33,627 bases of DNA from contig JAEEIH010000219.1 of the NCBI GenBank assembly GCA_016281275.1, forward strand, positions 1-33,627, written 5' to 3'. Source of the stretch: Lachnospiraceae bacterium. Lineage in GTDB: Bacteria; Bacillota; Clostridia; Lachnospirales; Lachnospiraceae. The position numbers and the translations under genes were made by a program. The notes beneath the pieces were generated by a model, which saw only the letters and a program-made list of their open reading frames with translations, ran no database searches and had not been told where the DNA came from. Positions 12,736 through 21,776 of the stretch are shown here, piece after piece. How positions within the stretch are numbered: the first letter of the stretch is position 1; each line of letters opens with the position of its first letter.

Positions 12736-13161
12736 ATGAGGATAATGGGACTTGATTTCGGCGGCATGACTTGTGGTGTCGCTATTAGTGATGAGTTGCT
12801 GTTGACCGCGCAGCCCGTCACCACTATAAGACGAAAGCATGAGACAAAGCTTCGTCAGACCTTCGCTGCGATAGAAGAATTGTGCATGAAGTACGAGGTT
12901 GAAAAGATCGTGGTCGGGTTACCCAAGAAGCTTGATGATACCGATAGCGAAAGAACCCTGAAATGTCGCGAATTCGCTGAAAACGTGGCAAGGCGGACAG
13001 GTAAAGAAACGATACTTTGGGATGAACGTCTCACAACGGTTCAGGCGAGCCGTATTCTCGATGAGGCGGGACTCTCATACAAAGAAAAAGGACAGGTTGT
13101 TGACAAGATAGCTGCTGCGATCATTCTTCAGAGCTATCTTGATTCTCGTGAGACAAAATAA
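12736..13161 (+). CDS. ruvX: Holliday junction resolvase-like RuvX/YqgF
   Basis: MRIMGLDFGGMTCGVAISDELLLTAQPV; VVGLPKKLD; LWDERLTTVQASR. Confidence 0.94.
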   Translation: MRIMGLDFGGMTCGVAISDELLLTAQPVTTIRRKHETKLRQTFAAIEELCMKYEVEKIVVGLPKKLDDTDSERTLKCREFAENVARRTGKETILWDERLTTVQASRILDEAGLSYKEKGQVVDKIAAAIILQSYLDSRETK

Positions 13162-13179
13162 GTTTATCGGAGTACATGA

Positions 13180-13458
13180 ATGGACAACAAATTAATGTTT
13201 ACGACAGATGACGGTGAGAACGTGGAATTCACCGTTATTGAAGAAGCAAGGCTTTCGGGAGAAACATACCTCCTTGTTACGGCCGATGAAAAGGATGAGG
13301 ACGAAGTGGCTTATGTCCTCAGAGAAGTGAAAACGGAAGACAAGACGGAAGCATCCTACAGGATGGTTGAAGACGATGAAGAACTCGCCGCGGTTACCGG
13401 TCTTTTCAATGAGGTACTTGACGGAGAGATGGACATAGTAGTGGAGCCGAACGATTAA
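13180..13458 (+). CDS. DUF1292 domain protein
   Basis: 92 aa acidic protein, FTVIEEARLSGETYLLVTADE; conserved ireB-ruvX-DUF1292 order. Confidence 0.85.
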   Translation: MDNKLMFTTDDGENVEFTVIEEARLSGETYLLVTADEKDEDEVAYVLREVKTEDKTEASYRMVEDDEELAAVTGLFNEVLDGEMDIVVEPND

Positions 13459-13569
13459 CATCTTTAGGCAGCCAGACGTATTGCGAAGACGGCAGGTTAA
13501 CGGAACCGGTCGAAAAAAGCCGCTTCCGAAGGGGGACACGGTGCCTCCGTAAATCATGAGGAGTAAGAA

Positions 13570-15300
13570 TTGGATCAAAATATCAGGAATATAAGCGTTG
13601 AAGGCGAAAAGAAAGGAAATGACGAATTTGTAAAGACCTTTAATTCGGACAAGCCTTCGGTTAAAGTCATTCCGCTCGGAGGACTGGAACAGATCGGAAT
13701 GAATATCACGGCCATCGAATACGAGGATACTATCGTGGTCGTTGATTGCGGAATAGCGTTTCCGGAGGATGATATGCTCGGTATCGATCTTGTCGTACCG
13801 GATGTGACATACCTTACGGACAACATAGATAAGGTTAAGGGTTTTGTGATCACACACGGACATGAGGATCATATAGGGGCGCTCCCCTATATCCTTCCGA
13901 AGCTGCCCGTTCCCGTTTATGCCACGAGACTTACGATAGGGCTTATCGAAAACAAGTTTAAGGAATTTGAAATTCCCAAAAAAGTCAAGCTCAAGACCGT
14001 AGTGTACGGTCAAAGCGTTGTCTTTGGGAAGATCAGGGTCGAATTTATCCGAACAAATCACAGCATTGCCGATGCGGCGGCGCTCGCAATACACACACCT
14101 GCCGGTGTGATCGTTCACACCGGAGATTTTAAGATCGATTATACGCCTGTCTATGGTGACACCATCGATCTTGCACGTTTTGCCGAACTCGGAAAGAAGG
14201 GCGTGCTTGCGCTCATATGTGATTCCACAAACGTTATGAGGACCGGTTACACGATGTCGGAAAAGACTGTCGGAAAGACATTTGACAGTCTTTTTGCCGA
14301 ACACAGTTCCCGCAGGATCATCGTGGCGACGTTCTCATCAAATGTCGACAGAGTTCAGCAGATCATAAACAGCGCGGAGAAGTTCGGGAGAAAGGTGGTT
14401 ATCGAGGGAAGAAGCATGGTCAATGTGATAAAGACCGCCTCAGAGCTCGGATACCTTAAATACAATGAGGACACGGTGATCCCGATTGAAAATATAAAGA
14501 GTTATCCCGAAGAGAAGACCGTGATCATCACAACCGGAAGTCAGGGCGAGTCGATGGCGGCTTTGTCAAGGATCGCCGGTAATATTCACAAGAAGATAAT
14601 CCTTCAGCCCGGAGATGTCGTTATATTCAGTTCATCACCGATACCGGGCAATGAGAAGAGTATTTCGAAGGTCATCAATGAGCTTTCGATGAAAGGCGCA
14701 AAGGTAATTTATCAGGATGCCCACGTTTCCGGACATGCTTGCCAGGAGGAGATCAAGCTTCTCTACACGCTCACCAGACCCCGTTACGCCATTCCGGTAC
14801 ACGGAGAATACAGACATTTGGAAGTTCACAGTGAGCTTTGCCAGTCGCTTGGCATGCCCAAGGAAAATGTGTTCATCCTTCGCTCGGGTGATGCGCTGTC
14901 GATGAATGACGAATGTGCGGCGGTCACAGGGAGCGTACCTGCAGGAAGCCTTTTCGTGGACGGACTCGGAGTCGGGGATGTTGGAAATGTCGTTCTTCGC
15001 GATAGACACATGCTTTCGGAAAACGGACTGATCGTGGTGGCGATGTCGATCGAAAGCGAAACGGGGCTTGTTGTTTCGGGTCCGGATATCATCACCAGAG
15101 GCTTTGTTTATGTGCGTGAGTCAGAATCGCTGCTCACGGAACTTACAGAGGTCTGCAACAAGACACTTGATTATTGTATTGAAAATCAGCTTTCGGATTG
15201 GAGCAGGATAAAGAACAGGTTTAAGGACGACCTTTCGGATTATCTTTGGAAGAAGATGAGAAGAAGTCCCATGATCCTTCCGATCATCATGGAAGTGTGA
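13570..15300 (+). CDS. rnj: Ribonuclease J
   Basis: 576 aa, TTG start with GAGGAG upstream; VITHGHEDHIGALPYILPKL, HTGDFKIDYTPV, TTGSQGESMAALSRIA, PVHGEYRHL. Confidence 0.95.
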   Translation: MDQNIRNISVEGEKKGNDEFVKTFNSDKPSVKVIPLGGLEQIGMNITAIEYEDTIVVVDCGIAFPEDDMLGIDLVVPDVTYLTDNIDKVKGFVITHGHEDHIGALPYILPKLPVPVYATRLTIGLIENKFKEFEIPKKVKLKTVVYGQSVVFGKIRVEFIRTNHSIADAAALAIHTPAGVIVHTGDFKIDYTPVYGDTIDLARFAELGKKGVLALICDSTNVMRTGYTMSEKTVGKTFDSLFAEHSSRRIIVATFSSNVDRVQQIINSAEKFGRKVVIEGRSMVNVIKTASELGYLKYNEDTVIPIENIKSYPEEKTVIITTGSQGESMAALSRIAGNIHKKIILQPGDVVIFSSSPIPGNEKSISKVINELSMKGAKVIYQDAHVSGHACQEEIKLLYTLTRPRYAIPVHGEYRHLEVHSELCQSLGMPKENVFILRSGDALSMNDECAAVTGSVPAGSLFVDGLGVGDVGNVVLRDRHMLSENGLIVVAMSIESETGLVVSGPDIITRGFVYVRESESLLTELTEVCNKTLDYCIENQLSDWSRIKNRFKDDLSDYLWKKMRRSPMILPIIMEV

Positions 15301-15320
15301 ACATGTATGATGCGGGCGGT

Positions 15321-15466
15321 CGAAAAACCGCCGCTAAAGATAAATTTGGTACATAGTCTCATGTACGGCAATGAATCAGCGGCGAAAAAACCGCCGCTAA
15401 AGATAAATTTGGTACATAGTCTCATGTGCGGCAATGAATCAGCGGCGAAAAAACCGCCGCTAAAGA
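15321..15466. repeat. Tandem ~62-63-bp repeat (about 2.3 copies) with GC-rich hairpin
   Basis: Starts of CGAAAAA(A)CCGCCGCTAAAGA at 15321, 15383 and 15446. Unit includes TAAATTTGGTACATAGTCTCATGTRCGGCAATGAATCAGCGG. Junction forms AGCGGCG-AAAAAAC-CGCCGCT stem-loops. Confidence 0.95.
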
Positions 15467-15476
15467 GGAGGAAAAA

Positions 15477-15914
15477 GTGAAAAAAGGAAAGGGTTCGTTC
15501 ATAATGAGGCTTTTGATGCGGTTCTCGCTGACGATCCTCATCGTGGGAATCAACGTGATCTTTTACGTGTTTGTTTTCAATAAAATCTCTGATTTTGCAG
15601 GTCAGAGCTACGACATCACCTACAGAGTCTTTGGGGATCAGCCGATGGCGACCGGTGAGGGAAGGGACGTGAGGGTTACCATCCTTAAGGGTGAATCGAC
15701 AATGAACATTGCGAGTAAGCTCGCAGACGCAAAGCTTATTCCGGACAAGTATTCCTTCTACCTGAAGCTTAAGCTTAAAGATTATGAGATCATGCCGGGT
15801 ACTTTTGTGCTCAACACTTCGATGACATATAACGACATTCTTGATGCAATATCATCCTACTCAAATTCGGTCGACAAAGAGCAAAGTGTCGAGGATCTGG
15901 AGTCAAAGATCTGA
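15477..15914 (+). CDS. Membrane-anchored protein resembling the MltG/YceG N-terminal LysM-like domain only
   Basis: 145 aa, GTG start preceded by GAGGAGG; one N-terminal TM helix; ILKGESTMNIASKLADAKLIPDKYSFYLKLKLKDYEIMPGTFVLNTSMTYNDILDAIS; no MltG catalytic domain. Confidence 0.75.
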   Translation: MKKGKGSFIMRLLMRFSLTILIVGINVIFYVFVFNKISDFAGQSYDITYRVFGDQPMATGEGRDVRVTILKGESTMNIASKLADAKLIPDKYSFYLKLKLKDYEIMPGTFVLNTSMTYNDILDAISSYSNSVDKEQSVEDLESKI

Positions 15915-15930
15915 GAGAAGAGGAAATAAC

Positions 15931-16566
15931 ATGATCGTAAATGAACTGATTACAGGTTATCTTGCCTCGCTGGCGCACGACCTTCCCGCCGAACTCGAAG
16001 AGCTTAAAGAGAGGGCACGGAAAGCACATGTTCCGATCATCCGTGACGATATGCTCGAATTGATCAGATTTCTGTTGTTAAAGGAGAAGCCGAAAACCAT
16101 CCTTGAAATCGGGACGGCCGTCGGCTTCTCGGCGTTATATATGAAGTCTGTCGTGCCCGATGCGCGGATCACCACCATTGAAAAGGTCGGGATGAGACTT
16201 AAAGAAGCAAGAAAAAACCTTGAGGGAAGCGGAATAGAACTTGTTGAAGGAGATGCCGAAAAAGTACTGCCCGTTCTTTCGGGTGCTTATGATATGATCT
16301 TCCTTGATGCGGCAAAGGGGCAGTACGGCAGGTTCCTGCCCGATTGTAAAAGACTTCTTGCTCCCGGAGGACTGCTTCTGACAGACAATGTCCTTCTTGA
16401 AGGTTCTATCGCCGGATCGCGATTCGGTGTTGAGAGACGGGACAGGACAATACATGAGAGGATGAGGGAATTCTTACGTGAACTGACTCACGCAGAGGGG
16501 CTGGTGACAGTCATCCTGCCTGTCGGGGACGGAGCGGCTCTTACGTACAAGAGTCATGATGTCTGA
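15931..16566 (+). CDS. SAM-dependent O-methyltransferase (TrmR/YrrM-like)
   Basis: In-frame ATG at 15931 with AGAGGAA upstream; ILEIGTAVGFSALYM, DMIFLDAAKGQYGRFL, LLTDNVLLEG. Confidence 0.9.
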   Translation: MIVNELITGYLASLAHDLPAELEELKERARKAHVPIIRDDMLELIRFLLLKEKPKTILEIGTAVGFSALYMKSVVPDARITTIEKVGMRLKEARKNLEGSGIELVEGDAEKVLPVLSGAYDMIFLDAAKGQYGRFLPDCKRLLAPGGLLLTDNVLLEGSIAGSRFGVERRDRTIHERMREFLRELTHAEGLVTVILPVGDGAALTYKSHDV

Positions 16567-16621
16567 GCGCACGCCGATATGGAAAGAATCGTTCATCATG
16601 TTTTTCAAATGAGGAGTGGCT

Positions 16622-17926
16622 ATGACGGAAAAGAAAAAACCCGAGCTTTTGATGCCGGCCGGAAGCCTGCCTGTTCTTATGACGGCAGTCGATTTCGGGG
16701 CCGATGCCGTTTATATAGGCGGAGATATCTACAGCCTTCGCGCCAAGGCTGTTAATTTTTCAACAGAAGATATGATCCTCGGGATCGGATATGCTCACGA
16801 ACGCGGCAAGAAGGTTTATGTAACGGTTAACATAACCGCGCATAACGGAGATCTGGACGGGATAAAGGAATACCTTAAAGAGCTTGAAAAAATCGGACCG
16901 GACGGGCTTATCATTTCGGATCCCGGAGTGTTCATGCTTGCCTGCGAATTTGCTCCTTCCATAGAGCGTCACATAAGCACTCAGGCGAATAACACAAATT
17001 ATCTTACATACCGATTCTGGTATGAGAGGGGCGCGAAGAGAGTCGTTTCGGCCAGGGAGCTCTCTCTCGAAGAGATAAAAGAACTCAGACGAAATATCCC
17101 CGATGACATGGAAATCGAAAGCTTCGTGCACGGAGCGATGTGCATATCTTATTCGGGAAGATGTCTGCTGAGTAATTATCTGACGGGAAGGGACGCGAAT
17201 CTCGGCGAATGTACTCACCCCTGCAGATGGAGGTATAGCCTCGTTGAGGAAACAAGACCCGGCGAATATATGCCTGTCATTGAAAATGAGAGAGGAACTT
17301 TCATTTTCAATTCAAAAGATCTTTGTATGGTCGATCGTATCGACGACCTTGTGAGCGCCGGAATATCCTCATACAAATGTGAAGGCAGAATGAAGAGCGC
17401 ACTTTATGTGGCAACCGTGACAAGAGCATACAGAAATGCAATAGATGATTATTTCAGGGATCCGGATGTATATAAGAAAAACAGGGAAATATACCTTGAA
17501 GAAGTAAAGAAATGTACCAACAGAAGGTTCTATACCGGCTTTTATTACGGGAAGCCGCCCAAAGAAGCGATGGTATATGAGGACAGCACCTATGTTAAGG
17601 AGTATGTATATTACGGCACGGTTGAGTTCTCCGAATCGGTTGAATACGGATGGTCGGATAATGAACACGGCGGATCCGGTCATGAAGGGAACGAAGAAAA
17701 AAACTGTGGCAGCATATGCGTTTTAACTCAAAAGAATAAATTTTGTGTCGGTGATACACTTGAAGTGCTTGAGCCCGGACCCATTGTTCCGAGGTTTGTG
17801 AAGGTTCTTGCGATCACCGCGGAGGACGGCACACGGATGGAGAGCTGTCCACATGCCGGACAGAAGCTCAATGTAACGTTTGACGGTAGGGTAAAAAAGG
17901 GGAGTCTGCTCAGAGGGAAAGCTTGA
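16622..17926 (+). CDS. U32 family peptidase (possibly RlhA/TrhP-like)
   Basis: LLMPAGSLPVLMTAVDFGADAVYIGG; ESFVHGAMCISYSGRCLLSNYLTGRDANLGECTHPCRW; start at ATG 16622 (SD GAGGAG). Confidence 0.94.
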   Translation: MTEKKKPELLMPAGSLPVLMTAVDFGADAVYIGGDIYSLRAKAVNFSTEDMILGIGYAHERGKKVYVTVNITAHNGDLDGIKEYLKELEKIGPDGLIISDPGVFMLACEFAPSIERHISTQANNTNYLTYRFWYERGAKRVVSARELSLEEIKELRRNIPDDMEIESFVHGAMCISYSGRCLLSNYLTGRDANLGECTHPCRWRYSLVEETRPGEYMPVIENERGTFIFNSKDLCMVDRIDDLVSAGISSYKCEGRMKSALYVATVTRAYRNAIDDYFRDPDVYKKNREIYLEEVKKCTNRRFYTGFYYGKPPKEAMVYEDSTYVKEYVYYGTVEFSESVEYGWSDNEHGGSGHEGNEEKNCGSICVLTQKNKFCVGDTLEVLEPGPIVPRFVKVLAITAEDGTRMESCPHAGQKLNVTFDGRVKKGSLLRGKA

Positions 17927-17978
17927 AATAAAAGAAATAACCGGTTGATCCAAAACGGATGCACAGTGGGGAAATCAA

Positions 17979-20900
17979 ATGATACAGTTAAACAGACAAA
18001 TCATACGGGCGCTTGCCTCAAGCGAACTCACTTATTCGAGGGGCGTAAGGTGCTTCAGAAACGGTAATGTTCGAAGAATGAGCACCGAGCGGCTCTCCGG
18101 AAAAATCCGTGTCGAGGTTGTTGACGGTGTCGAGTACACAGTCATGGTTTCGGAAGAAAACGGAGAAGTGAATTATACGTGCAATTGTGCCGGAAGCCTT
18201 AAGGAAAAAGGCGCCTGCAAGCATGTTATTGCTGCGCTTTTTGCAGTACTCAGACGTCAGGAAAAGAGCAGATTTGCCCGTATCGAATCGCCCGAGGACA
18301 GAAGGGCGTGCATGTGCATCGATCATTTCAGGAACACCGAGGACAGTGTGGGTGCCGTTGAGGTATTTCATCTTGAGCCCATAATCACCATACCCCAGAT
18401 GTTTTCGGATGATGAGAGCAGATGCTTTCTTTCGGTTAAGGTCGGCAAGGACAGACTGTACAAAGTTCAGAACCTTAAGCGCTTTGTGAGCGATTATCTT
18501 TCGCACCGGGATATAGATCTCGGTAAGGATGTAAAATTTGTCTGGTGTGAAAGCGAATTTGATAAATCTTCAAAGGAAATCCTTGATTTCATCATAGAGG
18601 GCTACGAACTTCTCGCACTGGGTGACGATATAGCGGGAACCAGAATCTTTAACAGAGCCATGATGATTCTTTCGAAGAATCTTCTCATGCGCCTTCTTAA
18701 CAGTGTCGGGAAATACACATTTACGCTCATTCTCGGAGAGAGAGTCTATGAAAATGTGAGAGTTTTTAATAAAAATCCCAACATCAGATATGATCTCGAT
18801 ATTGTGGATGATGCGATCCTGCTCGATTATCACGATAAAGAAGCGGTGATACCGCTCATGAAGAGCGGTGAACTTATATACTACAACGGAGCCGTGTTCG
18901 TTCCGGACGCGCGCTTCAGACGCAATTATGCGCCTTTCTTTAATAATCTCGGAACCGACAAGCCGCCCCTCATTTTCAGAGATGACAATAAAAAGAGGTT
19001 TCTCGAGGAAGTTCTCCCACGTATCGGTGACCTTATGGACATTGACGTTCCGGAAGAACTCGCCGATAGGTATATCTCGCCTGAGCTTTCGTGCAAGATT
19101 TTCTTTGACAGATATCAGAACGGGATAAAGGCTCAGGTCAGATTTGTTTATGACGAATTTGAGTTCAGCAGCTTTGAAAACCCTGACAGCGATCACTACA
19201 TCATCCTTCGCAGCAGAGACAAAGAGGATGATATTCTTGCGCGCCTTGAAGATCTCGGATTTGAAGCTCGTACAGGATTCTACCTTTTAAAGAATGAATC
19301 TGCGCTGTACGAATTCCTGATAAGCGATAAATCCACACTGACGGAAGTGGCACAGATTTACTATTCGGAAGACTTTAAGAAGCTTAAGGTTGTTTCGGGA
19401 GGAAGCTTTAATGTCGGACTCAGGGTAAGCAGCGATATGGACCTTTTACAGATGGAGTTCTCGTACGGCGATATGAGTCCTAAAGAGCTTGAGCGGTTGT
19501 TCCGTTCGCTCCGGGTCAAGAAAAAATATTACAGGCTTGAGAACGGAAGCTTTATAAACCTCATGGACGATGACTTTGAAAAGCTTGCCGTTATCATGGA
19601 CAATCTCGGTGTTACTTCAAAGAACTTTGTACAAGGCGGAATCAGACTCGCGAAGAGTAATGCTTTTTATCTTGACGGAGCTTTTGACAGAAGCGGATTC
19701 TCCGTCACAAAAAACGATGATTTCATCAAGCTGATCGAAAACATAAGCTCTGAGCACGAGGAAAGCTATATCATTCCCGAGGGCATAAACGCCGAACTTC
19801 GTGAATATCAGGTTCGCGGTTTCGGTTGGATGATGACGCTGGCACGCAACAGCCTCGGCGGAATTCTCGCCGACGATATGGGTCTCGGAAAAACGCTCCA
19901 GACGATCGTATATATACGTGCAATGCTTGACGGTCCGGAAAAACAGCATCCGCATTTTCTGATCGTTTGTCCGAGCTCGATAATCTATAACTGGATGGAC
20001 GAGTTTCAGAGTTTCGCGCCGGGCATTCGCGCCTGTGTCGTAACGGGAGTGCCCGAAGACAGAAAAAATCTTATTGCCGCATATGAGGATTATGATGTCC
20101 TTATCACATCATATCCGCTCATGAGACGCGATGTCGGGCTCTACAGAAAGATCATGTTCGGAACCGTTTTCCTTGACGAGGCACAGTTTATTAAGAATGC
20201 GGCTTCGCTTAATGCTCAATCCGTCAAGCTCCTTTGCGCGGATCACAGGTTTGCGCTTACCGGTACACCGATTGAGAATTCTCTCTCGGAGCTTTGGTCG
20301 ATATTTGATTTCATCATGCCGAACTTCCTGATGACACACAGCAAATTTGCCGCAAGATATGAGAAGCCCATCATAAACGGAGATAAGAATGTACTTGAGA
20401 ATCTCAACATGAGGATCAGCCCGTTCATTATGAGACGAATGAAGAAGGACGTGCTCAAGGAACTTCCCGGCAAGCTTGAGGAGAAGATCGTTACGCCGAT
20501 GTCAGAAGAGCAGCGTAACGTATATCTGTCCTACATGAATGAGATCCGGGGCGACTTGTTCGGCCGGATCGACGCGAACGGATTTGAAGGAAGCAAGATG
20601 AAAATACTTGCTGCTCTCACAAGACTCAGACAGATATGCTGTCATCCTTCGACATTCCTCGATAATTACAAGGGCGGAAGCGGAAAGCTCGACCTTCTCA
20701 TGCAACAGATTGACAACGCGATCGCCAACGAGCACAGGACTCTCGTGTTTTCGCAGTTTACGGGAATGCTGGAGATAATCGGCAGAGAACTTCAGTCAAA
20801 GGGAATAAACTATTTCTACCTCGATGGAAGCACGCCTCCCGAGGAACGTCTCGATATGGTAAAGAGGTTTAACGGCGGAGAGAACGACATTTTCCTGATC

Positions 20901-21194
20901 TCACTGAAGGCAGGCGGAACGGGACTCAACCTCATCGGTGCGGATACTGTCATCCACTATGATCCGTGGTGGAATCCTGCGGTAGAGGATCAGGCGACAG
21001 ACAGGGCGTACAGAATCGGACAGACTCAGAATGTATATGTGCTGAAACTTCTTACAAAAGGTACGATAGAGGAGAAGATATACAAGCTGCAGCAAAAAAA
21101 GAAGGAGCTCTCGGATTCATGCCTGACCGGAGGAGAAGTGTTCCTCAGCAAGCTTACTCGCGAAGAGCTCGAAGATATTTTTTCTTTTGATTGA
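17979..21194 (+). CDS. SNF2-family helicase with N-terminal SWIM zinc finger
   Basis: 1071 aa; CNCAGSLKEKGACKH (SWIM); GGILADDMGLGKTLQTI, FLDEAQFIKN, FALTGTPIENSLSELWSIFDF, GGTGLNLIGADTVIHYDPWWNPAVEDQATDRAYRIGQ. Confidence 0.96.
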   Translation: MIQLNRQIIRALASSELTYSRGVRCFRNGNVRRMSTERLSGKIRVEVVDGVEYTVMVSEENGEVNYTCNCAGSLKEKGACKHVIAALFAVLRRQEKSRFARIESPEDRRACMCIDHFRNTEDSVGAVEVFHLEPIITIPQMFSDDESRCFLSVKVGKDRLYKVQNLKRFVSDYLSHRDIDLGKDVKFVWCESEFDKSSKEILDFIIEGYELLALGDDIAGTRIFNRAMMILSKNLLMRLLNSVGKYTFTLILGERVYENVRVFNKNPNIRYDLDIVDDAILLDYHDKEAVIPLMKSGELIYYNGAVFVPDARFRRNYAPFFNNLGTDKPPLIFRDDNKKRFLEEVLPRIGDLMDIDVPEELADRYISPELSCKIFFDRYQNGIKAQVRFVYDEFEFSSFENPDSDHYIILRSRDKEDDILARLEDLGFEARTGFYLLKNESALYEFLISDKSTLTEVAQIYYSEDFKKLKVVSGGSFNVGLRVSSDMDLLQMEFSYGDMSPKELERLFRSLRVKKKYYRLENGSFINLMDDDFEKLAVIMDNLGVTSKNFVQGGIRLAKSNAFYLDGAFDRSGFSVTKNDDFIKLIENISSEHEESYIIPEGINAELREYQVRGFGWMMTLARNSLGGILADDMGLGKTLQTIVYIRAMLDGPEKQHPHFLIVCPSSIIYNWMDEFQSFAPGIRACVVTGVPEDRKNLIAAYEDYDVLITSYPLMRRDVGLYRKIMFGTVFLDEAQFIKNAASLNAQSVKLLCADHRFALTGTPIENSLSELWSIFDFIMPNFLMTHSKFAARYEKPIINGDKNVLENLNMRISPFIMRRMKKDVLKELPGKLEEKIVTPMSEEQRNVYLSYMNEIRGDLFGRIDANGFEGSKMKILAALTRLRQICCHPSTFLDNYKGGSGKLDLLMQQIDNAIANEHRTLVFSQFTGMLEIIGRELQSKGINYFYLDGSTPPEERLDMVKRFNGGENDIFLISLKAGGTGLNLIGADTVIHYDPWWNPAVEDQATDRAYRIGQTQNVYVLKLLTKGTIEEKIYKLQQKKKELSDSCLTGGEVFLSKLTREELEDIFSFD

Positions 21195-21282
21195 CCTGAG
21201 ACCGCTTGAGTTGAGTCGGCTGCTTTCTTTCGTGAGCACACCGTTGGGTGACGAAAGGATGCGTGACGGTCAGGGAGAGCGG

Positions 21283-21585
21283 TTATTTTAACTGAGGCGC
21301 CGGGGGGATGCGACCGAATACCATGTCATATCCATCGTTGCCGTAATTGAGCGATCTGTTTACACGGCTGATGGTTGCTGTTGAAGCACCGGTTTTTTCG
21401 GCAATATCAAGGTATGTTCTGCCGGCTCGAAGCATGGCGGCAACCTCGAAACGCTGCGCGAGGGACAAAAGCTCGTTAATGGTGCAGATGTCTTCAAAGA
21501 AAGTGTAGCACTCTGTTTCGTCCTTGAGGCTCAGCACGGCCTTGAAAAGATAATCGACTGCTTCGGTGTGTATCTTGGGATTCAT
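21283..21585 (-). CDS. YerC/YecD-type TrpR-like regulator
   Basis: 100 aa; EDICTINELLSLAQRFEVAAMLRAGRTYLDIAEKTGASTATISRVNRSLNYGNDGY. Confidence 0.93.
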   Translation of the reverse strand: MNPKIHTEAVDYLFKAVLSLKDETECYTFFEDICTINELLSLAQRFEVAAMLRAGRTYLDIAEKTGASTATISRVNRSLNYGNDGYDMVFGRIPPAPQLK

Positions 21586-21776
21586 GTGATCACTCCTTTG
21601 TGAAATATGTATGATTCCGCAATTGATGCGTTAATACGTTTATAATGTAATATTTTAACACTTTGCAGAACTAAAGTAAAGACTGTATTTTGAATAAAGT
21701 CAACATAAAGTACCGGTCCGGTTACTTAAGATCCGTTGTACCGTAACAAACAAACAGATAACAGGAAGAAACGATA

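Noticed and set aside
13192-14304. 370-aa minus-strand ORF opposite DUF1292 and RNase J
   Set aside because: Antisense to well-supported genes and no family similarity recognised.
15240-15434. 64-aa minus-strand ORF with repeated peptide MRLCTKFIFSGGF
   Set aside because: Peptide repetition simply reflects the 63-bp DNA tandem repeat; overlaps the RNase J end and has no clear SD.
15321-15466. Possible CRISPR array
   Set aside because: Units are contiguous ~63-bp tandem repeats without variable spacers; no cas genes in the window.
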